Shown one piece after another: positions 1-5,753 of a stretch of 5,753 nt of DNA. Location of the stretch: the NCBI GenBank assembly GCA_022758935.1, contig JAEMQG010000185.1:1-5753 (forward strand). Reading direction: 5' to 3'. Numbering within the stretch: the stretch's first letter is position 1; each line of letters starts with the position of its first letter. Both the position numbers and the translations under genes were made by a program. This DNA is from Candidatus Nitrosopumilus sp. (lineage in GTDB: Archaea; Thermoproteota; Nitrososphaeria; Nitrososphaerales; Nitrosopumilaceae). Below the pieces are notes generated by a model. The model did not search any database. It was not told the origin of the DNA and saw nothing but the letters and a program-made list of their open reading frames with translations.

Positions 1-1113
1 AAGTGATTCTGATTTTGGATCCATTATTGCGATACTGTTAGAGGTTTGTTCATTGAAAATAATTTGTCCAGCAGGATTAGTTTCAATCCAATAGGGTCTA
101 GAGATAGGAGATTTTATCACGCCGGTAGAGTTGCCATATGTAGATACTTTTGGATCAGATGTAACATACTGAGTAAATTGTTGTGTTGTAGGATCAAAAC
201 TAAAGATAGCAGAGCTTGATGTATCAGCTATCCAAATCACATTATCACCAGATATAGTCACACCGTTTGGAGTTAGTAATTTAGACGGTAGTTGAAATAT
301 TTCAAAATAGTTAGACATCACAGAGGGCTCAGATGTATTAGCTGTTGAAAGACGATAATTTTCTTGATCAAATTTCACCAATACTCCTCCTCCTTGTTGA
401 TAAAGCCAATTGGTATACCACACATTGTTCTTAGCGTCAATTGCAAAATCGCTAGTCACAGTACCATTAATAGGAGATGGGAGACTTAGGTATCGTAAAT
501 TGTCATCAGATTGAGCAGGATCCAAGAATGTAATCTTATTTCCAGTAAAATCGTTTATCACTATTTGTGAACCGTCAACTTTCAATTTTTGTGGTAATGT
601 GTTACCATCGGAAGGATATTTTATTCGATGATATTTCTGATCATCTATTGAAAATCGCCATACAGAATCATATGACTCATCTGTAAACCACAATACACCG
701 TCAGGAGAATAATCAATACCCCACATCATAGAACGGCCTTTTTTGGGCCAGAGTGGATTATCAAATTCGGTAAAGGATTCAGTGGTAGGATCAAATTTTC
801 CTAGTTTGCCGGTATTTGTTTCTGCAAACCAAACATTTCCGTCATGGTCAGTAACAATTGCCAATGGGTTTGTGCAAACAGTTTGAATAGTGTATTCTTT
901 TACAAATGATGTTGACTTTGCATCAGCTGAGCCGCAGAAACGTGCACGTTGAACATCTGGGAAATTATCAGCAGGAGTGCCGGTAAGAGTGATTTTAGCA
1001 TCTTCGGCATCATCAATTTTGGGAGGAGTTTTGTTAAGAAAAACGCCAGCAGCCAAAGAAGTCAGCATTATGGTTCCAAAAAATACAGCAAGGATTAGTC
1101 CCTTTTTATTCAT
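1..1113 (-). CDS. Membrane-anchored beta-propeller protein of the Vgb (streptogramin lyase-like)/SMP-30 type, 3' end outside window
   Basis: The frame is open from an ATG at 1113 to the left edge: 371 residues with no stop, so the C-terminus is missing. Residues 1-4 are MNKK, followed by a hydrophobic segment at about 5-26, which suggests a signal anchor or signal peptide placing the rest outside the cell. From residue 82 there are about six degenerate repeats of the type 'DG-x-VWF-x-E...GKLGKFDPTT...F', for example NVWFAE (93-98), VLWFTDE (140-146), NVWYTN (230-235), VIWIAD (292-297) and PYWIET (340-345), often followed by FDPTT. This is the blade pattern of Vgb/SMP-30/NHL propellers. Cys60 and Cys80, before and at the first blade, could form a disulfide. 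Only two histidines (90 and 162) occur in the visible part, so the His-based lyase chemistry of true Vgb is doubtful. The substrate is unknown; a surface binding or structural role is equally possible. A TATA-like box 26-27 nt upstream supports this start. Confidence 0.85.
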   Translation of the reverse strand, partial: MNKKGLILAVFFGTIMLTSLAAGVFLNKTPPKIDDAEDAKITLTGTPADNFPDVQRARFCGSADAKSTSFVKEYTIQTVCTNPLAIVTDHDGNVWFAETNTGKLGKFDPTTESFTEFDNPLWPKKGRSMMWGIDYSPDGVLWFTDESYDSVWRFSIDDQKYHRIKYPSDGNTLPQKLKVDGSQIVINDFTGNKITFLDPAQSDDNLRYLSLPSPINGTVTSDFAIDAKNNVWYTNWLYQQGGGVLVKFDQENYRLSTANTSEPSVMSNYFEIFQLPSKLLTPNGVTISGDNVIWIADTSSSAIFSFDPTTQQFTQYVTSDPKVSTYGNSTGVIKSPISRPYWIETNPAGQIIFNEQTSNSIAIMDPKSESL

Positions 1114-1135
1114 AATTCAAAAATTAACAAGCCTC

Positions 1136-1145
1136 GTTATATCTT
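1136..1145 (-). promoter_or_regulatory. TATA box of the beta-propeller gene
   Basis: On the minus strand this reads AAGATATAAC. The centre of its TATA core is about 26-27 nt upstream of the A of the ATG at 1113. In archaea transcription starts about 25 nt downstream of TATA, so the transcript would begin at or next to the start codon and be leaderless. No Shine-Dalgarno sequence precedes the ATG, which agrees. The box lies in the 53-bp gap after pth2, so this gene probably has its own promoter. Confidence 0.5.
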
Positions 1146-1150
1146 ATTCC

Positions 1151-1155
1151 AAAAA
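1151..1155 (-). terminator. Possible oligo-T terminator after pth2
   Basis: On the minus strand a TTTTT run lies 12 nt past the pth2 TAG stop and just before the promoter of the propeller gene. Archaeal RNA polymerase can terminate at short U-runs without a hairpin. The run is short and no hairpin is evident, so this is only a plausible site. Confidence 0.25.
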
Positions 1156-1166
1156 GATGGTAATGT

Positions 1167-1520
1167 CTATAATAATTTCAAGTCGCCAGTAATTTTATCA
1201 ACCAAATTCTCAGGAGCTGGACCAATCGAAATACAAGTGATAGTACCAGGAGCAATTTGAGTATGGCCAGCATCTGTAACTTCAGACCATGGCAAGTCCA
1301 AATCAATTGCATGTCTTTTTATTTCTTGCAATTCTTTAATGCCCGAAACTTTGAGTACAACTTTCTCCTGACCACCCCACCATTTATTGAACCATTCAGG
1401 ATGAGATTTTCTAACATGTTCTGCACCTAGAACACAAGCATGTCCTACTTGTGCAGCGATTTTTCCTTTTCCCATTTCAAGATCAGTTCTAACTATGATT
1501 ACTTGTTTAATATCACCCAT
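1167..1520 (-). CDS. pth2: Peptidyl-tRNA hydrolase 2 (Pth2 family)
   Basis: This 117-residue protein is the usual length for archaeal Pth2, the enzyme that hydrolyses the ester bond of peptidyl-tRNAs released prematurely from ribosomes and so recycles tRNA in the cytoplasm. Family signatures run the full length: the N-terminal strand KQVIIVRTDL (5-14), the KGKIAAQVGHA segment (18-28) with the conserved Lys, Gln and His, the DAGHTQIAPGT block (83-93), IGPAP (99-103), and the C-terminal TGDLKLL (111-117). The start is the ATG at 1520. The frame extends 47 codons further upstream, but that part is unlike the family and would overlap the divergent flavoprotein gene, so it is rejected. His86 stands where many homologues have Arg (DAGRTQ), a mild substitution. 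The gene lies upstream of, and on the same strand as, the propeller gene, and is divergent from the flavoprotein gene. Function is assigned with high confidence from motifs alone. Confidence 0.96.
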   Translation of the reverse strand: MGDIKQVIIVRTDLEMGKGKIAAQVGHACVLGAEHVRKSHPEWFNKWWGGQEKVVLKVSGIKELQEIKRHAIDLDLPWSEVTDAGHTQIAPGTITCISIGPAPENLVDKITGDLKLL

Positions 1521-1555
1521 GAATATATAAAAAACACGCTCAATGAAAAACTTTT

Positions 1556-1569
1556 GAATTAAATAATTG
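1556..1569. promoter_or_regulatory. AT-rich TATA element in the pth2/flavoprotein divergent promoter region
   Basis: On the plus strand this reads GAATTAAATAATTG, with a TTAAATAA core at 1559-1566. The core centre is about 25 nt upstream of the GTG at 1587, the spacing expected for a leaderless flavoprotein transcript. Read on the minus strand the same bases give TTATTTAA, which would place a pth2 transcript start near 1536-1537 with a leader of about 16 nt. The element may serve both genes. A second TATA-like sequence, TATATAAAA at 1524-1532 on the plus strand, would give a 35-nt leader for the flavoprotein gene and is the weaker choice. Confidence 0.45.
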
Positions 1570-1586
1570 ACAAAGAAACAAAATCT

Positions 1587-2720
1587 GTGTACGACGTAGT
1601 AATCGCCGGTGGAAGTGTTGCAGGATTGATATGTGCAAGAGAAATTGCCAGTAGAGGTCACAGGGTTCTAGTTATAGAAGAAGATTATGAGATCGGCACC
1701 CCTGAACACTGTGGAGGATTGGTAAGTATTACAGGCTTGGAGGAACTTGGGATAATTCCATCTCGAAAAACTTTTGAACATTTTATAGAATCTGCAGAGA
1801 TACATGCTCCAAATGGAAAAAGTTTTTCAATAAATTCAAAGAGGCAAAAAGTAGTAGAAATTAACAGACGTGAATTAGATAAACAAATAGCACATCAAGC
1901 TCAGAAAAATGGCACCATAATCAAAGTAAGAACCAGTTTTCAAGAATTGACAGATAAGGGAGTCAGAACAAGTGAAGGAGAATTTGAATGTAAAATTTTT
2001 GTAGATGCTAGAGGGGTGTCCTCACTCATACACAAAGATAGAACAGGAATTTTATCATCAGCGCAATACGAAATTTATGCAGATTGGATACAGAAAGGAA
2101 ACGTAGAGGTATTTTTTGATCAAGAAAAATATCCTGGTTTTTTTGCATGGGTCATCCCATCAGATAATGGTAAAGGAAAGATAGGAGTTGCTGGAAAAGG
2201 AATCAACGTCACAGAGACAATAGAAAAATTCCTTGCTACACGTGGAGATTATTCAACAATTAGGAAAATCTATGCTCCAATTTGGATCAAAGGCCCCATT
2301 AAAAAATTCGTCAATGAAAAAACAGTGATAGTCGGAGATGCCGCAGGACAAGCAAAACCAACAACTGCTGGAGGGATCTATTCAAGTGGAATGGGAGGAT
2401 TATATGCAGGACAAGCAATTTCAAAATTCTTAGAATCACAAGATAAATCCGATTTAGAAGAATATCAAAAAAAATGGATTGAAAAATTTGGGAGTGAGTT
2501 TGAAAAACAATTATTTGCAAGAAAATTTTTAGAGAAGTTAAATAACAGCACCATCAATAAATTATTTGAATCCATAACACCAGAAATTACAAAAGAGATT
2601 TCTGAAAAAGATGATTTTGATTTTCATACGGTGTCCATAATAAAATTATTAGGGATTAAAGGATCAATCAAAACTATTCAAACTATAATCCATGGAGAAT
2701 TTAAAAAATTTCTGAGTTAA
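1587..2720 (+). CDS. FAD-dependent geranylgeranyl reductase-family oxidoreductase
   Basis: This 377-residue flavoprotein belongs to the geranylgeranyl reductase (GGR/ChlP-like) family, which in archaea saturates the isoprenoid chains of membrane lipids or of quinone tails. Visible motifs are the N-terminal Rossmann strand with GGSVAG (8-13) and the acidic end of strand 2 (EED, 31-33); HCGG (41-44), matching the family's conserved CG near the flavin; FVDARGVSS (138-146), matching the second FAD motif; PGFFAWVIP (183-191), the family's aromatic-x-W-x-x-P segment; and GDAAGQAKPTTAGGI (250-264), the diagnostic GDAAG/P-T-x-GG motif contacting FAD. The start is GTG at 1587: the strand-1 sequence begins directly after it, no ATG lies between it and the in-frame upstream stop at 1560, and a TATA element sits about 25 nt upstream. 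The first FAD motif has Ser where the third Gly of GxGxxG would be, as in other GGSxAG flavoproteins. Thaumarchaea carry several paralogues, so the exact substrate is not settled; a FixC-like or other monooxygenase-fold role is possible. Confidence 0.88.
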   Translation: MYDVVIAGGSVAGLICAREIASRGHRVLVIEEDYEIGTPEHCGGLVSITGLEELGIIPSRKTFEHFIESAEIHAPNGKSFSINSKRQKVVEINRRELDKQIAHQAQKNGTIIKVRTSFQELTDKGVRTSEGEFECKIFVDARGVSSLIHKDRTGILSSAQYEIYADWIQKGNVEVFFDQEKYPGFFAWVIPSDNGKGKIGVAGKGINVTETIEKFLATRGDYSTIRKIYAPIWIKGPIKKFVNEKTVIVGDAAGQAKPTTAGGIYSSGMGGLYAGQAISKFLESQDKSDLEEYQKKWIEKFGSEFEKQLFARKFLEKLNNSTINKLFESITPEITKEISEKDDFDFHTVSIIKLLGIKGSIKTIQTIIHGEFKKFLS

Positions 2721-2744
2721 AAAATGTGTAATTCCTAAGCAAGG

Positions 2745-2750
2745 TATAAA
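2745..2750 (+). promoter_or_regulatory. TATA box of the zinc-finger/aEF-1 beta/cdc48 cluster
   Basis: TATAAA lies in the 53-bp gap after the flavoprotein gene. Its centre is 26-27 nt upstream of the ATG at 2774, so the cluster transcript is expected to begin at that ATG with no leader. This helps choose the start: an earlier in-frame ATG at 2750 overlaps the TATA box itself and would lie upstream of the transcript. Confidence 0.6.
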
Positions 2751-2773
2751 TGATGTTTGCAGAAAATCGTTGT

Positions 2774-2953
2774 ATGTCATCTACAATATCCTTGCCAACA
2801 TGTGATTGTTGTCACAGACATATTATGCCGAATGATAAATGTGTAAAATTCAATTGTCCAAATTGCGGTGAAATTTTAATATGGAGATGTGAAAGTTGCA
2901 GAGAGGCTGCAAGGATATACACATGTAGTTCATGTAATTTTCAGGGGCCTTAG
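2774..2953 (+). CDS. Small zinc-finger protein, HVO_2753 type
   Basis: This 59-residue protein has four C-x2-C knuckles: Cys10/13, 28/31, 39/42 and 51/54, including CPNCG (28-32), RCESCRE (38-44) and the terminal YTCSSCNFQGP (49-59). The layout, length and GP end match the archaeal family typified by Haloferax volcanii HVO_2753, a small protein with two zinc sites reported to affect biofilm formation and swarming; the molecular role is unknown. Zinc binding is inferred from the cysteines. The start at 2774 is preferred over the in-frame ATG at 2750 because it gives the family's length and lies 26-27 nt from a TATA box. It is the first gene of the cluster, 3 nt before aEF-1 beta. To my knowledge HVO_2753 also neighbours the aEF-1 beta gene in haloarchaea, so the pairing appears old and points to a role near translation. 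A nucleic-acid or ribosome contact is a guess. Confidence 0.88.
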   Translation: MSSTISLPTCDCCHRHIMPNDKCVKFNCPNCGEILIWRCESCREAARIYTCSSCNFQGP

Positions 2954-2956
2954 AAA

Positions 2957-3238
2957 ATGACTCAGTTATTACTAATTGCTAAAATCCTTCCAACAGGTAC
3001 GGACGTAGATCTGGATAAGTTGTCAGAAACCATCAAAAGTAAGCTGAGGGAAGGAATTACAATGAAAAGACATGCAAAAGAACCACTAGCTTTTGGCATA
3101 GAATTTCTTAAAGCAGAATTTGTTTTAGATGACAAAGAAGGTCAGATGGATTCATTGGAAGATGCTGTAAGATCTGTTGCTGGAGTAAGTGAATTTGAAG
3201 TGCTCAACATGAGCAGAATGTCAGTAGAGATGAAATAA
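2957..3238 (+). CDS. ef1b: Translation elongation factor aEF-1 beta
   Basis: This 93-residue protein has the size and organisation of archaeal EF-1 beta, the nucleotide exchange factor that swaps GDP for GTP on aEF-1A. It corresponds to the C-terminal exchange domain of the eukaryotic factor, without the eukaryotic N-terminal part. Recognisable parts are the first strand with [17 protein letters not shown] (6-22), the central [18 protein letters not shown] (42-59), with family-typical P-x-AFG-x-xxLK, and the C-terminal [17 protein letters not shown] (66-82), whose E-x-x-x-x-x-x-GV-x pattern is conserved. The ATG follows the zinc-finger stop by 3 nt, so translation is probably coupled; a GGGG run 9 nt before the ATG (2944-2947) is at best a weak ribosome-binding site. 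It has no separate promoter that I can see. Confidence 0.95.
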   Translation: MTQLLLIAKILPTGTDVDLDKLSETIKSKLREGITMKRHAKEPLAFGIEFLKAEFVLDDKEGQMDSLEDAVRSVAGVSEFEVLNMSRMSVEMK

Positions 3239-3244
3239 GGGGAT
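3238..3244 (+). promoter_or_regulatory. Weak Shine-Dalgarno-like site before the cdc48 TTG start
   Basis: AGGGGAT begins on the last base of the aEF-1 beta stop codon; its last G is 5 nt from the TTG at 3248. It differs by one base from the archaeal GGTGAT core, and the spacing is suitable. It supports initiation at TTG 3248 rather than at the in-frame ATG at 3275, which lacks such a site. Confidence 0.4.
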
Positions 3245-3247
3245 ACC

Positions 3248-5416
3248 TTGACACGCAAAGAAGAGCCTTTGCAAATGCGAGTTGGAGAAGCTAAACAAAG
3301 AGACGTTGGTAAAAAGCGTGCTAGAATTGGTCCAGAGTCAATGGACTACCTCAAAGTAACACCAGGAGACATTATTGAAGTCATGGGATCAAGAAACAGT
3401 TGTGCAGTTGTTTGGCCAGTAGACGAAGATGAAAAATTACCTAATCTCATCAGGATTGATGGACAAACAAGGAAAAATGTTGGAGCGTCTTTAAATGATA
3501 TTGTAAAAATAAGAAAAGCTACATCAAAAATTGCAAAATCAGTTGTGCTAATGCCAGTTAATGATTCTGTAACAGTTGATAAGGAATTTACAGATTTTGT
3601 AAAAAATAGGTTAAAAGGCTTGCCAATCACACATGGGGATGAAATTTCCGTAATGATTTTAGGAAACTCCATTGACTTTAAAATTGGAAAGACATCTCCA
3701 AAACACATAGTCAAAATAGACAAATCTACAAATCTTACAATCTCAGCAGAGACTTCTGTAGATAGAAAAGTAAGAGTAACTTATGAAGAAGTTGGAGGAC
3801 TAGGACATGAAATAAAAGCAATGAGGGAAATTGTAGAGCTTCCATTAAAGCATCCAGAGTTATTTGTAAGATTAGGAGTGGAGCCCCATAGTGGAATTTT
3901 ACTTTATGGACCACCAGGATGTGGCAAGACATTGATTGCAAAAGTGCTTGCAAGTGAATCAGAAGCGAACATGTTTTCAATCAACGGACCAGAAATTATG
4001 AACAAGTATTATGGTGAAACAGAAGCAAAGTTAAGAGATATTTTCAAGGAAGCAAAAGACAATTCTCCAAGCATAATATTCATTGATGAAATAGATGCAA
4101 TTGCACCAAAAAGAGAGGAAGCATATGGAGATGTAGAAAAACGAGTTGTTGCTCAGTTGTTAGCTCTAATGGATGGTCTAAATGATAGAGGAAATGTAAT
4201 TGTTCTTGGAGCAACCAACCGACCAGAAAGCATTGATCCTGCACTACGAAGACCAGGAAGATTTGACAGGGAATTTGAGATATCAGTTCCAAACGAAGAA
4301 GGCAGATTGGAAATTCTGTTCATTCATACAAGAGGAATGCCTGTTGCAGAAGATGTCGATCTCAAAGATCTAGCATCAGAATTACACGGATATACTGGCG
4401 CAGACATAAAATCACTTTGTAGAGAAGCCGCATTGAAGTCAATTCGACGATATTTACCTGAAATAGATTTGGAAACTGAAAAAATACCATCAGAAGTACT
4501 ACAATCCATGGAAATCAAACTAGTTGATTTCTATGATGCTTTGCATGAAGTGATCCCTACAGCAATGAGAGAGTTTTATGTAGAAAGACCAAAGGTATGG
4601 TGGCAAGACGTTGGAGGATTAGAGGATGTTAAAAAATCACTCACAGATAATCTCATTGTAGCAATGAAAGAGCCAACCAAATTTACAAAAATGGGAATCA
4701 AGCCACCGAAAGGAGCACTAGTTTATGGGCCTCCTGGTTGTGGTAAAACACTCATTGGAAGAGCACTTGCAACTGAATCAGGAGCCAATATGATTTTAGT
4801 TAAAGGTCCAGAAATTCTTTCAAAGTGGATCGGTGAATCAGAAAAAGCAATTAGAGAAATTTTCAGAAAGGCAAAAGCTTCATCGCCATGCGTCATAATT
4901 TTTGATGAGTTGGATTCTCTTGCACGTTACAAATCAGGAGAAGGTGGGGTAGGTGAAAATGTCCTCAGTCAGTTATTAACTGAGATCGAAGAAGGAACGT
5001 CATCACGAGTAGTCGTAGTTGGGATTACAAATAGGCCAGACATGTTAGATAGTTCATTACTTAGAACAGGGAGATTAGATCTAGTGCTTTATGTCCCACC
5101 ACCAGATGAGAAGGGTCGATTAGAAATTATCAAAATACTGACAAGGAAAATGCCATTGACAGGAGACGTTAAACTAGAAGAAATCGCAGTTGCAACTCAA
5201 AACTACACTGGAGCTGATTTAGCTGCCCTATGCAGAGAAGCGGCGATTCAAGCAATGAGAAATAACACCACAAAGATATCAAGTGCAGACTTTGCAAATG
5301 GTATGAAGCATGTACGACCTACAATTACTAAAGAAGTGGATCAGTGGTATAACACAGTAAGAGAAAGTATATCTAACGTGATACCCAAGTCAGGAGATAA
5401 ATCATTTTACGGATAA
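3248..5416 (+). CDS. cdc48: Cdc48/VAT-type AAA+ ATPase (p97 homologue)
   Basis: This 722-residue protein is a full-length archaeal Cdc48/VAT, a hexameric double-ring unfoldase that threads proteins through its pore. The N-domain (about 8-170) carries the double-psi barrel with [17 protein letters not shown] (11-27). D1 has Walker A GPPGCGKT (221-228), Walker B IIFIDEID (276-283), sensor-1 Asn324 and arginine fingers Arg335/Arg338. D2 has Walker A GPPGCGKT (494-501), Walker B VIIFDELD (549-556), sensor-1 Asn595 and Arg606/Arg609. Both rings keep all catalytic residues. Pore loops are aromatic in both: KYYGE (253-257) and KWIGE (526-530); p97 lacks the D1 aromatics, VAT has them. The protein ends in Phe-Tyr-Gly, a hydrophobic-Tyr-X tail suited to 20S proteasome docking. 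In D2 the Arg of the 'RVV-x-QLL' helix seen in D1 (Arg299) is Asn571. The start is TTG at 3248, 9 nt after aEF-1 beta, chosen for length and the G-rich site; ATG 3275 (residue 10) would cut directly into the N-domain. Confidence 0.97.
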   Translation: MTRKEEPLQMRVGEAKQRDVGKKRARIGPESMDYLKVTPGDIIEVMGSRNSCAVVWPVDEDEKLPNLIRIDGQTRKNVGASLNDIVKIRKATSKIAKSVVLMPVNDSVTVDKEFTDFVKNRLKGLPITHGDEISVMILGNSIDFKIGKTSPKHIVKIDKSTNLTISAETSVDRKVRVTYEEVGGLGHEIKAMREIVELPLKHPELFVRLGVEPHSGILLYGPPGCGKTLIAKVLASESEANMFSINGPEIMNKYYGETEAKLRDIFKEAKDNSPSIIFIDEIDAIAPKREEAYGDVEKRVVAQLLALMDGLNDRGNVIVLGATNRPESIDPALRRPGRFDREFEISVPNEEGRLEILFIHTRGMPVAEDVDLKDLASELHGYTGADIKSLCREAALKSIRRYLPEIDLETEKIPSEVLQSMEIKLVDFYDALHEVIPTAMREFYVERPKVWWQDVGGLEDVKKSLTDNLIVAMKEPTKFTKMGIKPPKGALVYGPPGCGKTLIGRALATESGANMILVKGPEILSKWIGESEKAIREIFRKAKASSPCVIIFDELDSLARYKSGEGGVGENVLSQLLTEIEEGTSSRVVVVGITNRPDMLDSSLLRTGRLDLVLYVPPPDEKGRLEIIKILTRKMPLTGDVKLEEIAVATQNYTGADLAALCREAAIQAMRNNTTKISSADFANGMKHVRPTITKEVDQWYNTVRESISNVIPKSGDKSFYG

Positions 5417-5418
5417 AA

Positions 5419-5715
5419 ATGGCAATTCCACTAAAAAACATAATGCATGAAAAGATCAAGGAGTCAGGTTCCCTTACAGACGTGGAACTTTACAAATCTC
5501 TGACAAAAGATTGACTTATCATTACAGAGGATAAATTCAACAAATTATTACTAGATCTAGAAATTCTAGGATTGATTAAAGTCGCATGGATAACAAAAGA
5601 TGCACGTAGAATAGAAATAATTACTATAAAAGAAGAGATAGACGTAGTTGATGAACAAAATCAGGAAATGATGGAAAAAGATTATGAAGCAAGCTTTCCC
5701 GGTTTTGAAAAATAA
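5419..5715 (+). pseudogene. Small acidic helical protein gene with one in-frame TGA
   Basis: An ATG 2 nt after the cdc48 stop opens a frame of 98 codon positions ending at TAA 5713-5715, broken only by TGA at 5512-5514 (codon 32). Both halves look coding: MAIPLKNIMHEKIKESGSL at the start, then after the stop KFNKLLLDLEILGLIKV (39-55), a basic stretch WITKDARRIEII (57-68), and an acidic tail ending EASFPGFEK (90-98). The helix-turn-helix-strand pattern, with LDLEI-x-GLIKV, resembles a small winged-helix domain; this is inference from pattern and I cannot name the family. The frame is not shifted, and no good start lies soon after the TGA (the first TTG, 5572, is inside the putative recognition helix). 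The TGA follows Asp in a likely turn, where a Gly codon GGA would need one G-to-T change. It may be a recent nonsense mutation, a sequencing error, or, less likely, recoding. Close coupling to cdc48 suggests a Cdc48-linked role, unproven. Confidence 0.65.
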
Positions 5716-5753
5716 TTAATTTCTAAAAAAGTGGAAAATGGAATGCAGCGTCC

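Noticed and set aside
977..1192. Plus-strand open frame opposite the propeller gene and pth2 end
   Set aside because: It is antisense to the signal-anchor region of the propeller gene, has no family resemblance and crosses into pth2; it is a shadow frame.
1521..1661. N-terminal extension of pth2 by 47 codons
   Set aside because: The extra residues do not resemble Pth2, would overlap the divergent flavoprotein gene, and would give an unusual length; the ATG at 1520 gives the standard 117 residues.
2750..2773. Upstream ATG start for the zinc-finger protein
   Set aside because: It overlaps the TATA box and adds eight residues not typical of the family; ATG 2774 fits both promoter spacing and family length.
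3346..4518. Several minus-strand open frames opposite cdc48
   Set aside because: They are complementary-strand shadows of a highly conserved AAA+ gene, with Leu/His/Ser-rich composition and no recognisable domain.
5551..5569. Two overlapping perfect palindromes, CTAGATCTAG (5551-5560) and CTAGAAATTCTAG (5557-5569)
   Set aside because: They lie inside the reading frame of the small gene and encode LLDLEILG-type sequence. AT-rich Leu/Ile/Glu codons produce such palindromes by chance, and no second copy was seen in the window.
5716..5753. Possible start of another plus-strand gene (GTG 5731 or ATG 5738) or the end of a convergent minus-strand gene
   Set aside because: Only 38 bases remain; both readings are open for a few codons and nothing distinguishes them, so no feature is called.

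Overview
The window looks like chromosomal DNA of an archaeon, most likely an ammonia-oxidising Thaumarchaeon (Nitrososphaerota) of the Nitrosopumilus type. The grounds are low GC content, archaeal information-processing genes (Pth2, aEF-1 beta, a VAT-type Cdc48), a geranylgeranyl-reductase-family flavoprotein, and TATA boxes about 25 nt upstream of start codons with no leader. The genus is an inference from gene style, not from a marker comparison.

Layout. On the minus strand, positions 1-1113 hold the 5' part (371 residues) of a membrane-anchored beta-propeller protein of the Vgb/SMP-30 type; it runs off the left edge. Upstream of it, on the same strand, lies pth2 (1167-1520), encoding peptidyl-tRNA hydrolase 2. 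A 66-bp AT-rich divergent promoter region separates pth2 from a plus-strand FAD-dependent geranylgeranyl-reductase-family gene with a GTG start (1587-2720). After a 53-bp gap with a good TATA box, a tight plus-strand cluster begins: an HVO_2753-type small zinc-finger protein (2774-2953), aEF-1 beta (2957-3238), a two-ring Cdc48/VAT AAA+ ATPase (3248-5416), and a small acidic protein gene (5419-5715) starting 2 bp after cdc48 and interrupted by one in-frame TGA. The last 38 bases cannot be assigned.

How the genes fit together. The cluster joins translation elongation (aEF-1 beta recharges aEF-1A with GTP) to protein unfolding (Cdc48). The Cdc48 ends in Phe-Tyr-Gly, a hydrophobic-Tyr-X tail of the kind that docks AAA+ rings onto the 20S proteasome. 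With neighbouring pth2, which recycles peptidyl-tRNA, the region leans towards translation and protein quality control. No mobile element, CRISPR array, tRNA or rRNA was seen, and no wholly new system. The most unusual point is the lone TGA in an otherwise intact small gene behind cdc48.
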